This document shows positions 1-4,713 of a stretch of DNA of 5,421 bases, in pieces. A program made the translations under genes and the position numbers. The notes under the pieces are model-generated. The model was given only the letters and a program-made list of their open reading frames with translations, was not told the origin of the DNA and did no database searches. Origin of the DNA: JAAOZN01 sp964421575 (GTDB lineage Archaea; Thermoproteota; Nitrososphaeria; Nitrososphaerales; JAAOZN01); contig CAYQXI010000099.1 of NCBI GenBank assembly GCA_964421575.1, positions 1-5,421 of the forward strand. Direction: 5' to 3'. Within the stretch, counting starts at the first letter, position 1. The number at the start of each line of letters is the position of its first letter.

Positions 1-68
1 TTAGGGGTGGTGTCTGTGATCGGTTTAAGCCTCTTACCGAAGCCGCCAGCCAAGATAACGGCCTTCAC
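1..68 (-). CDS. Nucleotide-sugar pyrophosphorylase (NTP_transferase family), N-terminal fragment
   Basis: Only the first 22 codons are inside the window; the gene runs off the left edge. The reading begins with GTG at 68-66 and gives MKAVILAGGFGKRLKPITDT. This is the nucleotide-binding signature (GGxGxRLxPxTxxxPK) at the N-terminus of enzymes that join a sugar-1-phosphate to an NTP, such as glucose-1-phosphate thymidylyltransferase and mannose-1-phosphate guanylyltransferase. The glycine-rich loop binds the nucleoside triphosphate, and the R and final K contact phosphates. The protein is cytosolic and supplies NDP-sugars for glycan or S-layer glycosylation. Which sugar and nucleotide it uses cannot be told from this fragment. 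A GGGTG stretch 8 bases upstream of GTG could act as a ribosome-binding site. The gene lies 66 nt downstream of the membrane-protein gene on the same strand and has its own TATA-like element. Confidence 0.88.
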   Translation of the reverse strand, partial: MKAVILAGGFGKRLKPITDTTP

Positions 69-111
69 GTAAAACACCCAGCCAACTTTAGATATGACCT
101 CTTACAGATAG

Positions 112-119
112 ATAAATAA
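112..119 (-). promoter_or_regulatory. TATA-like box for the nucleotidyltransferase gene
   Basis: The minus strand reads TTATTTAT here. Archaeal initiation about 27 bp downstream would fall near position 89, leaving a leader of about 20 nt before the GTG at 68. The site lies in the 66-nt gap after the membrane-protein stop, so the nucleotidyltransferase may be transcribed separately. This is pattern recognition only. Confidence 0.4.
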
Positions 120-134
120 CTTTTCCTAGGCGTT

Positions 135-890
135 TTACTCAACATAAAGTAGGCGTGATGCTTTTAGGCTTCTGACTATTGGTGTGCCGACGATCGTTGC
201 CAATATTGCGAGGACAACTCGCTCTATAGGGTAGATGTAGAAGACCGTATTCCAGATCAATAGATATGATTCGGGTTTGACCACACCAAGGTACTGACCA
301 AGGATAACCTCGAAGAGTATGCCGCCTGTAGAGTGTTGAAGCATCGTGCCTATTAAGCTCACCACCACCAACCCCTTAGCCAAGTTAGCAGCCGAAGCCC
401 CCCTAACCCACTCAGCAGCCCTTCTGCTCAGCGGCGAAATAAGCACCGCTAAAGCTACATAGTGCAACCAGTGAAAGGGCAGCAGTATACTCTGATTAGA
501 AAGATTTACATTTACAAAGATGACCGTAAGTGGGTTGGCTAGGAATGCGGCTAAGATTATTATGTTAAGTATGATCGCTGAAGTGAACCTTCTGTGTAGA
601 ATCAAACCAACCACTAGAGCGTTGAGCGTCGCTGGTAAGAAGTCTAGAAAGAGGAAGGTGACGGGTTTACCTAAGGCTATGGCGATGAAAGTTCCAAGTA
701 TGACACTTAACGGCCCTACCAACGGTCCTAATATGACTCCGTAGATTGGTGCCATCATATCTGAGAGTGAAAAGACCGCGCCTGATACACCTATCATCGG
801 GAAGGTTGGGATCAGCCTTAAAACGGCGTAGAGCACAGCGAAGATAGCAACCGAAGCGACAACTCTAGCCCTATTCTTCCCGCTATTCAA
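135..890 (-). CDS. Polytopic membrane protein, ECF-transporter S-component-like
   Basis: This 251-residue, strongly hydrophobic protein has about seven or eight membrane segments: roughly residues 10-28, 33-49, 51-73, 79-98, 104-126, 140-154, 172-200 and 210-238. The second and third segments carry glycines and prolines in a pattern (SDMMAPIYGVILGPLVGP, then LGTFIAIALG) like that of substrate-binding S components of energy-coupling-factor vitamin and metal transporters. Those proteins are usually 170-200 residues with six helices, so this one is longer and the assignment is tentative. No EcfA ATPase or EcfT partner gene lies in the window, and the substrate is unknown. The only start that fits is TTG at 890-888, because an in-frame TAG lies 12 nt upstream. 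A purine-rich GGGAG touches the TTG directly, too close for a normal Shine-Dalgarno. The gene begins 33 nt after the methyltransferase stop and may be co-transcribed with it. Confidence 0.62.
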   Translation of the reverse strand: MNSGKNRARVVASVAIFAVLYAVLRLIPTFPMIGVSGAVFSLSDMMAPIYGVILGPLVGPLSVILGTFIAIALGKPVTFLFLDFLPATLNALVVGLILHRRFTSAIILNIIILAAFLANPLTVIFVNVNLSNQSILLPFHWLHYVALAVLISPLSRRAAEWVRGASAANLAKGLVVVSLIGTMLQHSTGGILFEVILGQYLGVVKPESYLLIWNTVFYIYPIERVVLAILATIVGTPIVRSLKASRLLYVE

Positions 891-923
891 CTCCCTTAAC
901 CGCTAACTACTCAACAAAGCCCA

Positions 924-930
924 TTAAAAA
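924..930 (-). promoter_or_regulatory. Possible TATA box for the membrane-protein gene
   Basis: The minus strand reads TTTTTAA, overlapping the stop codon of the upstream methyltransferase gene. Initiation about 27 bp downstream would fall near position 900, giving a very short leader before the TTG at 890. This could explain why no properly spaced Shine-Dalgarno is seen. Read-through from the upstream gene is equally possible. Confidence 0.33.
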
Positions 931-1433
931 CGTTTCATTAACTTAGGTTGGTAAAGGTAGAGGGTGCGTATCTTACCATCACACTTCACGTGAAGCACCT
1001 CTAAAGGTCTCCAGCCTGGGACAGGATAGTCGTGCGCAACAACCCTCGCACCCCTCGGCAACTCCTCTAAAAGCTTCTTTGAGAGCAATCGGTTCGCTTC
1101 AGGGAGCAGATATAATGTGACCACATCAGCCCCTCTAAGTCTAGTCTGGAAGAAGTTTTCTTGCCTCACCTCTATCCGCTCTTTTAAACCCAGTCTGATC
1201 ACCTTCTCTCTGATTAGGCTGCTCCTCCAAGGGTCAAGCTCGACAGCAACACCCTTTGCTGAAAACTTGTTTACAGCCGTGAAAACTATTCTTCCATCGC
1301 CTGCGCCTAGATCGTATACTACCTCATCAGGCTTCACGGCTGCGAGCTGAAGCATCTTCTCAACCACTGGGTAAGGGGTTGGGACGAAGGGTATCTCCTT
1401 CAAAGTGTTGGAGGTCCTTTGCTTCACACCCAA
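924..1433 (-). CDS. aKMT-like (Dot1-related) SAM-dependent protein lysine methyltransferase
   Basis: This 169-residue class I methyltransferase consists of little more than the Rossmann core. Visible motifs, in order, are FVPTP at 16-20 (the substrate-side N-terminal element of the archaeal aKMT family), motif I DLGAGDGR at 41-48 (SAM binding), the acidic end of strand 2 VELD at 64-67 (ribose contact), NFF at 93-95, VVTLYLL at 104-110 in the motif-IV position, GARVVAHDY at 128-136, and PGWRP at 139-143. This order and length match the Sulfolobus enzyme aKMT, a small Dot1-like, broad-specificity enzyme that methylates surface lysines of chromatin proteins such as Cren7 and of many cytosolic proteins. 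The match is from memory of the family, not an alignment. Start TTG at 1433 is supported by GGAGG with a 7-nt spacer; a GTG two codons later is the alternative. The gene follows the radical-SAM pair by 39 nt. Confidence 0.82.
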   Translation of the reverse strand: MGVKQRTSNTLKEIPFVPTPYPVVEKMLQLAAVKPDEVVYDLGAGDGRIVFTAVNKFSAKGVAVELDPWRSSLIREKVIRLGLKERIEVRQENFFQTRLRGADVVTLYLLPEANRLLSKKLLEELPRGARVVAHDYPVPGWRPLEVLHVKCDGKIRTLYLYQPKLMKRF

Positions 1434-1440
1434 GCAACCC

Positions 1441-1445
1441 CCTCC
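1441..1445 (-). promoter_or_regulatory. Shine-Dalgarno site of the methyltransferase gene
   Basis: GGAGG on the minus strand, followed by a 7-nt spacer, precedes the TTG codon at 1433. It favours TTG over the GTG two codons downstream. Confidence 0.6.
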
Positions 1446-1472
1446 TCTCTTAGATTAGATGTGTCTTTGACC

Positions 1473-1481
1473 CTAAATAAA
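1473..1481 (-). promoter_or_regulatory. Weak TATA-like element for the methyltransferase gene
   Basis: The minus strand reads TTTATTTAG, overlapping the stop codon of the second radical-SAM gene. Initiation near position 1450 would give a leader of about 17 nt that still contains the GGAGG site. It could be an internal promoter, but the AT-rich match may be chance. Confidence 0.28.
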
Positions 1482-2627
1482 TCTATTAAACTCGCTACTA
1501 CTGTATCGTAGCAGCTCAACGTTCCCAACATTAACCCTCTTAAGATGCCTTCTAGCCGCTTGAAAGCACCTCTCGACTTGAGCGACACTCGTCACAGGTA
1601 GGTCTGTTAGCATATAATCTGGGTGAAAGACCAGTAGACTATATGGGATCTGCGGGTCGATCTCAGCTAGGAAAGAGGATATCTGCTCAATTTCGTATTC
1701 GTCAACATAACCTGGCACAAGTAATGTGGTGGCTGTGATGAGCGGTGGGCTTACCCTAAGTGGTTTAAACTCCTTAGCTACCATCCTGAGGTTATCGAAG
1801 GCAGCTCTATTAGAGACGCCGCAGAGCGCTATGCTGAGCTCTTCGCTCCAGCACTTAAGGTCGAACTTGAGATTGCCCCCGCTTTTGTAGGCTAGTTCAG
1901 CAGCCCTTTTTACGAGAAGTGGGTTGCCGCATCCGTTCCACTCGAAGCAGATTCTTAGAATTCTATTACCAACAGCCTCCAGAGCTCTTTTTGAAGCTTC
2001 TAGGGCGAATGGTAGCTGGGGTTCGGGTGAGCCGCCGAAGAAGCACCAGCATGTAATCCTCTTGTTGCTTAACGTGGCCTTTACTAGTGTTTCAGCACCC
2101 TCAGGTTTTATGTTTGCGAACGATTTATGTGGATGGTTCTGGCAGAAGAGGCAGTCGAAGTTGCAGCCGTAGAAGAATATGGCTAGGTTATAGTAACCTA
2201 ATTCAGCACCCTCTGTTACAGCGTAATGAGGGTAGCCTGCGCCTGTGCCGGCTGGGCAGCACCAAGCTGAGCAGCAGTTGGTTACGTGCGGATCCAGGTA
2301 GTAGTAGAAGAGCCCTATCTTAGGGGAGGTTAAGCTTCTGAGCTTACCTCCTACGTTGACCCTCAGCCCACAGTAGCCTACCTCACCCTCACCTAATACG
2401 CATCTGTTAGAGCACACAGCACACGGTATACCTCGTTCACTTCTGCTCGGCTTATCCGGTAATCCGAATCTTGCTCTAGCCTCTTTATGCGCCTCGAAGA
2501 CTATGGGTAGAGCGTGATCTGGCTTTGAGCGTATGCAGTCGACACAGACACCTATTGTCGAAGAGATCACTTTATTCTCGTCGCCGCAGAGTCTGCAGAC
2601 CGCCCTACCCCTACGATACCGGCTCAT
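1473..2627 (-). CDS. Radical SAM protein, PflA/AmrS-like, with N-terminal zinc-ribbon-like cysteines
   Basis: This is a 384-residue cytosolic iron-sulfur enzyme of unknown substrate. The 4Fe-4S/SAM site is C155-x3-C159-x2-C162 in YGCNFDCLFCQN, followed by the GGSPEP segment at 198-203 in the SAM-contact position. N-terminal to it are three further cysteine groups. C11/C14 and C28/C31 form a CxxC...CxxC pair like a small zinc ribbon. C69/C72/C76 with C86 (CGLRVN) form the second cysteine motif typical of AmrS/PflX-type proteins. C118, C119, C123 and C124 form an unusual NCCSAWCCPAG patch. The rest is a partial TIM barrel. Family knowledge says AmrS-like proteins are often linked to Memo and AMMECR1, but neither is present here. 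The ATG overlaps the end of the upstream radical-SAM gene by 17 nt, which suggests translational coupling, and no strong Shine-Dalgarno is visible. The enzyme class is secure; the reaction is not known. Confidence 0.87.
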   Translation of the reverse strand: MSRYRRGRAVCRLCGDENKVISSTIGVCVDCIRSKPDHALPIVFEAHKEARARFGLPDKPSRSERGIPCAVCSNRCVLGEGEVGYCGLRVNVGGKLRSLTSPKIGLFYYYLDPHVTNCCSAWCCPAGTGAGYPHYAVTEGAELGYYNLAIFFYGCNFDCLFCQNHPHKSFANIKPEGAETLVKATLSNKRITCWCFFGGSPEPQLPFALEASKRALEAVGNRILRICFEWNGCGNPLLVKRAAELAYKSGGNLKFDLKCWSEELSIALCGVSNRAAFDNLRMVAKEFKPLRVSPPLITATTLLVPGYVDEYEIEQISSFLAEIDPQIPYSLLVFHPDYMLTDLPVTSVAQVERCFQAARRHLKRVNVGNVELLRYSSSEFNRFI

Positions 2628-3723
2628 AGACCAGACCTAGGCTCTCAGCTATAGCGTATGCCCTCTCTAACTCGTCTCGCCTGAGCCTCCTAGCAACATC
2701 ACTATACTTTTCGGGGTTTGAGGGGACTAGGTGATCTGGGTGATACTGCCCCATAACATTGACCAGCGCTCTGGGGCAGTTTTTAGCAATCCACTCTAAC
2801 ACAGGTTTTGTGCAGCATTCTATGTGGTTTGGTAGAACGAGGTGGCGTATGATGATGTCTCCGTTCGCGTGTGCGATGACGTGGTTTCTTGAAACCACCT
2901 CAAAGTACCTAGGTACCTTAGAGAGCCTTATTGCGCACTTATCATTACCGTATTTGAAGTCCGGCAGCCATATATCTATCACATCTTTCAGTATGTTCAT
3001 GGCTTCCTCTGTTAAGTACATGTTGCTGTTCCAGAGCATAGGCACATTAACATCCACGTAGCGCATACTCTCTAAGATGGTGTGGAGGTGCATCGTGGGG
3101 TCACCACCAACGAAGTTTATGTTGAGCGCGCCATCCAACCTAAGCCTCTTGATGATCAAAGCAAGCCTCTTAGCATCCACAACAACACCATTACTACAAT
3201 CTTGGGAGATGTCCCAGTTTTGGCAGAACACACACCTAAAGGTGCAGCCCGTGAAGAATATGGTGCCCGAGCCCCCAGAGCCGACTAGAGGCGGCTCCTC
3301 ACCATAGTGGTGAAACCAACTTGAGACAAGAGCTTTATCCCCGAGTTTGCAAGCCCCCCTCTTACCCTCTGCTGTCCTATCGACTCTGCACCTCCACTCA
3401 CAGAAGCTGCACCTCTTCAGCATCCTCTTAGCCAACTCAATCTTTATGTCTAGCAAACTAAACTCAGGTTCATCACTCTGCTCCAGTGTCGCTGTCCCAG
3501 ACTTGATCTGTTGCAAGGTTTCTGTGAACTTCTGCTGTAGGCGGCCGTGCTCTTTGTTGAGTTCTTCGACACTGGCTTGCGAAGGGTCAATTTCGGCCCT
3601 TATGGATCTGCAGATTCTGAACTTGGCTGGTTTGCGGTCAAGCATAACCTCATAGTACCAGCTCAACCTATCTCTGACTCGCTCGTCACTCCACACGAAG
3701 AGCGCGCTTGATTTAAAGAACAT
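2611..3723 (-). CDS. Radical SAM protein, COG1313/PflX-like, with long N-terminal extension
   Basis: This is a 370-residue iron-sulfur protein when started at ATG 3723. The radical-SAM triad is C160-x3-C164-x2-C167 in TGCTFRCVFCQN, and GGDP at 206-209 is the SAM-contact motif. Upstream is the family's second cysteine cluster, C105/C108/C112 plus C125 (CSFCEWRCRVDR ... GAC), then HHYGEEPPLVGSGGSG at 138-153, the hallmark of COG1313 PflX-like proteins. Their substrate is unknown; they resemble pyruvate-formate-lyase activases but no glycyl-radical enzyme is encoded here. Residues 1-100 are an extension, mostly charged, with a likely helical stretch at 51-80. A TTG at 3732-3730 would add three residues. 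ATG is preferred because the TATA box at 3752-3759 places initiation only about 6 nt before it, which fits a nearly leaderless message. The 3' end overlaps the next radical-SAM gene by 17 nt. Confidence 0.86.
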   Translation of the reverse strand: MFFKSSALFVWSDERVRDRLSWYYEVMLDRKPAKFRICRSIRAEIDPSQASVEELNKEHGRLQQKFTETLQQIKSGTATLEQSDEPEFSLLDIKIELAKRMLKRCSFCEWRCRVDRTAEGKRGACKLGDKALVSSWFHHYGEEPPLVGSGGSGTIFFTGCTFRCVFCQNWDISQDCSNGVVVDAKRLALIIKRLRLDGALNINFVGGDPTMHLHTILESMRYVDVNVPMLWNSNMYLTEEAMNILKDVIDIWLPDFKYGNDKCAIRLSKVPRYFEVVSRNHVIAHANGDIIIRHLVLPNHIECCTKPVLEWIAKNCPRALVNVMGQYHPDHLVPSNPEKYSDVARRLRRDELERAYAIAESLGLVYEPVS

Positions 3724-3751
3724 CCCTTCCAAGCTTTTGATGTGTGAGCTG

Positions 3752-3759
3752 CTTTATAT
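3752..3759 (-). promoter_or_regulatory. TATA box for the radical-SAM gene pair
   Basis: ATATAAAG on the minus strand lies in the 48-nt gap after the tRNA gene. Initiation about 27 bp downstream falls near 3729, leaving about 6 nt before the ATG at 3723. The radical-SAM pair is therefore probably transcribed independently of the tRNA. Confidence 0.55.
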
Positions 3760-3764
3760 CCGTT

Positions 3765-3769
3765 AAAAA
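3765..3769 (-). terminator. Oligo-T terminator of the tRNA-Pro gene
   Basis: Five T residues on the minus strand follow the tRNA discriminator base by two nucleotides. A short T-run is the usual archaeal intrinsic stop signal. It sits just upstream of the TATA box of the next gene, so the two units are packed closely. Confidence 0.5.
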
Positions 3770-3771
3770 GG

Positions 3772-3862
3772 TGGGGTCGGTGGGATTTGAACCCACGATC
3801 ACATGGGCTCCCGGCGTTTGCTCCCAAGCCATGTAGCCTAGACCAGACTAGCCGACGACCCC
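3772..3862 (-). tRNA. tRNA-Pro (anticodon UGG), intron-containing
   Basis: The gene is 91 nt, giving a 76-nt mature tRNA after removal of a 15-nt intron. The acceptor stem GGGGTCG (3862-3856) pairs perfectly with CGACCCC (3779-3773), with discriminator A at 3772. The D stem GGCT/GGCT pairs with G-U at both ends and carries a loop containing GG. The anticodon stem CATGG/CCATG is perfect, and the spliced loop is CTTGGGC with anticodon TGG at 3826-3824. The variable region is 5 nt. The T arm GTGGG-TTCAAAT-CCCAC is perfect. CCA is not encoded (the sequence after A73 is CCT), so the CCA-adding enzyme must supply it. UGG would read CCN proline codons. A TATA box lies upstream and a T5 run downstream. 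Confidence 0.95.
3808..3822 (-). other. 15-nt tRNA intron at canonical position 37/38
   Basis: The intron AGCAAACGCCGGGAG can be folded as a bulge-helix-bulge. Exon bases 32-35 (CTTG) pair with intron CGGG to give the 4-bp central helix, including two G-U pairs. The 3-nt bulges are GG|A at the 5' site and AG|C at the 3' site, each cut after the second base. The intron's own hairpin is GC-AAAC-GC. This is the substrate form for the archaeal tRNA splicing endonuclease. At 15 nt it is near the short end for archaeal tRNA introns. Confidence 0.88.
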
Positions 3863-3888
3863 TAAAATGGAGCCTCCCCTCACCGTCC

Positions 3889-3897
3889 AAATATATC
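3889..3897 (-). promoter_or_regulatory. TATA box of the tRNA-Pro gene
   Basis: GATATATTT on the minus strand is centred about 31 bp before the mature 5' end. Initiation near 3866 would leave a leader of about 4 nt for RNase P to remove. Confidence 0.6.
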
Positions 3898-3965
3898 TTC
3901 CCCTTAATCTCCTCTCAACATATGTGATGTCTATATCTATGTAAGTTGCATTTGAGGATAACATT

Positions 3966-3973
3966 AATTATAT
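3966..3973 (+). promoter_or_regulatory. TATA box of the winged-helix regulator gene
   Basis: AATTATAT is centred about 26 bp before the ATG at 3995, so transcription should start at or within a base or two of the start codon. That gives a leaderless mRNA. This promoter diverges from the tRNA promoter at 3889-3897. Confidence 0.55.
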
Positions 3974-3989
3974 GGTGCTACTATATTAT
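3967..3989 (+). repeat. Imperfect inverted repeat, candidate operator
   Basis: Centred on C3978, the two 11-base arms match at 8 of 11 positions, with core arms TATATgGT and ACtATATT around a 3-nt spacer. It overlaps the TATA box and ends 5 bp before the regulator's ATG. A winged-helix dimer bound there would block TBP or RNA polymerase. The local AT-richness makes chance symmetry possible. Confidence 0.35.
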
Positions 3990-3994
3990 GGTGG

Positions 3995-4297
3995 ATGGCT
4001 GAAGAAATACTTCAGAATGCTGCTAAGGTCTTTTACGCGCTGAGTAGTGTAGCTAGGCTTAGGATACTATCGCTTCTAGAGTCAAGTAAGAGACCACTCC
4101 ACATAAAAGCGGTTTCGAGAGCGCTTAAGATAGATTACGCTACTGTCTATAGGCACATTAGAGCGCTAGAATCTGCTGGGTTGGTTGAGATATATGATGT
4201 TGGTAGGTCGAGGGTCGTGGAAGTGAAGGACCCCAATACACTCAAAGAGCTCATAGCGAAGGCGAGCGAACTTAAGCAGAAAGCAGCTAAGAATTAG
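3995..4297 (+). CDS. Winged-helix transcriptional regulator, ArsR type
   Basis: This 100-residue DNA-binding protein should act as a dimer. Residues 15-29 (ALSSVARLRILSLLE) are the classic ArsR-family opening. The helix-turn-helix follows at about 35-64, with recognition helix DYATVYRHIRALESAGLV at 47-64, then a short wing around IYDVGRSRVVEV at 66-77 and a basic C-terminal helix at 82-98. There are no cysteines, so metal sensing through the usual Cys sites is unlikely, and no ligand-binding domain is present. The target is not known; the inverted repeat in its own promoter suggests autoregulation. ATG 3995 is the only sensible start, because the ATG at 3988 is in another frame that closes after four codons, and it fits the inferred leaderless transcript. 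It precedes rps10 by 52 nt, but rps10 has its own TATA box. Confidence 0.87.
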   Translation: MAEEILQNAAKVFYALSSVARLRILSLLESSKRPLHIKAVSRALKIDYATVYRHIRALESAGLVEIYDVGRSRVVEVKDPNTLKELIAKASELKQKAAKN

Positions 4298-4304
4298 TAA
4301 AATC

Positions 4305-4312
4305 TATAAATA
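4305..4312 (+). promoter_or_regulatory. TATA box of rps10
   Basis: TATAAATA lies just after the regulator's stop codon. Initiation near 4335 would give a leader of about 15 nt that contains the GGTGA ribosome-binding site. Confidence 0.6.
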
Positions 4313-4337
4313 GCCAAGGAGGGGTGGTATAACTACC

Positions 4338-4342
4338 GGTGA
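4338..4342 (+). promoter_or_regulatory. Shine-Dalgarno site of rps10
   Basis: GGTGA matches the archaeal anti-Shine-Dalgarno and sits 7 nt before the TTG at 4350, which decides for this rare start codon. Confidence 0.65.
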
Positions 4343-4349
4343 CTTAGGC

Positions 4350-4664
4350 TTGCCCCAGTCAGCACGAATCAAGCTCACAAGCACAAACCTAGAGAACCTT
4401 GAGGCTGTGTGCAGAGAGATAAAGGGGATCGTAGAGAAGACTGGGGTTAGGATGAAGGGACCAATACCTCTGCCCACCAAGAGGTTAAGGGTTGTAACGA
4501 GGAAGGCGCCTTCAGGTCAAGGAAGTCATACCTTCGACAAATGGGAGATGAGGATCCATAGGAGGCTCATAGATATAGATGCTGACGAGCGGACTATGAG
4601 GCAGCTTACACGCCTAAGGATACCTGAAGACGTATATATCCAGCTGAATCTAAGCACACGTTAA
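4350..4664 (+). CDS. rps10: 30S ribosomal protein uS10 (archaeal S10)
   Basis: This 104-residue protein is full length for archaeal/eukaryotic uS10 (eukaryotic S20). It binds the head of the small ribosomal subunit. Visible family blocks are ARIKLTSTN at 5-13, the extended-loop segment GPIPLPTK at 37-44, and RKAPSGQGSHTFDKWEMRIH at 51-70, followed by RRLIDIDA, the archaeal signature. The C-terminal strand is PEDVYIQLNL. The start is TTG. It is supported by the GGTGA site, by an in-frame stop upstream with no ATG or GTG in between, and by the fact that the resulting N-terminus MPQSARIKL is what archaeal S10 proteins show. In many archaea this gene follows the EF-1A gene in the str operon. Here it stands between a winged-helix regulator and apgM with its own promoter. 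Confidence 0.96.
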   Translation: MPQSARIKLTSTNLENLEAVCREIKGIVEKTGVRMKGPIPLPTKRLRVVTRKAPSGQGSHTFDKWEMRIHRRLIDIDADERTMRQLTRLRIPEDVYIQLNLSTR

Positions 4665-4668
4665 GCAA

Positions 4669-4673
4669 TTTTT
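4669..4673 (+). terminator. Oligo-T stop signal after rps10
   Basis: A T5 run begins 5 nt after the rps10 stop codon and merges with the TATA box of apgM. It may terminate rps10 transcripts, although five T residues is a weak signal. Confidence 0.35.
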
Positions 4674-4679
4674 ATATTA
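4671..4679 (+). promoter_or_regulatory. TATA box of apgM
   Basis: TTTATATTA lies in the 49-nt gap after rps10. Initiation about 27 bp downstream falls near 4702, about 12 nt before the TTG start at 4714. Confidence 0.5.
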
Positions 4680-4713
4680 CAGATCTAGCCTCTTGCTGTA
4701 TTGATGCAAGCAG

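Noticed and set aside
520..744. Plus-strand open frame inside the membrane-protein gene
   Set aside because: It is antisense to a clear hydrophobic protein, has no recognisable domain and no promoter; a shadow frame.
2759..3655. Several plus-strand open frames opposite the PflX-like gene
   Set aside because: They lie antisense to conserved radical-SAM motifs, overlap one another and show no protein-family features.
1473..3723. AmmeMemoRadiSam system
   Set aside because: The radical-SAM partner type is similar, but neither a Memo nor an AMMECR1 protein is encoded in the window.
3730..3732. TTG as start of the PflX-like protein, three codons upstream of ATG
   Set aside because: The ATG fits the TATA spacing and is a stronger start; the TTG lies at or before the inferred transcription start.
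3663..3890. 75-codon minus-strand open frame spanning the tRNA and the start of the radical-SAM gene
   Set aside because: It translates the tRNA gene itself (T-arm and acceptor read as protein) and overlaps a well-supported CDS in another frame.
3918..3925. Perfect 8-bp palindrome ACATATGT in the divergent intergenic region
   Set aside because: Too short and AT-rich to separate from chance, and not placed at either promoter.
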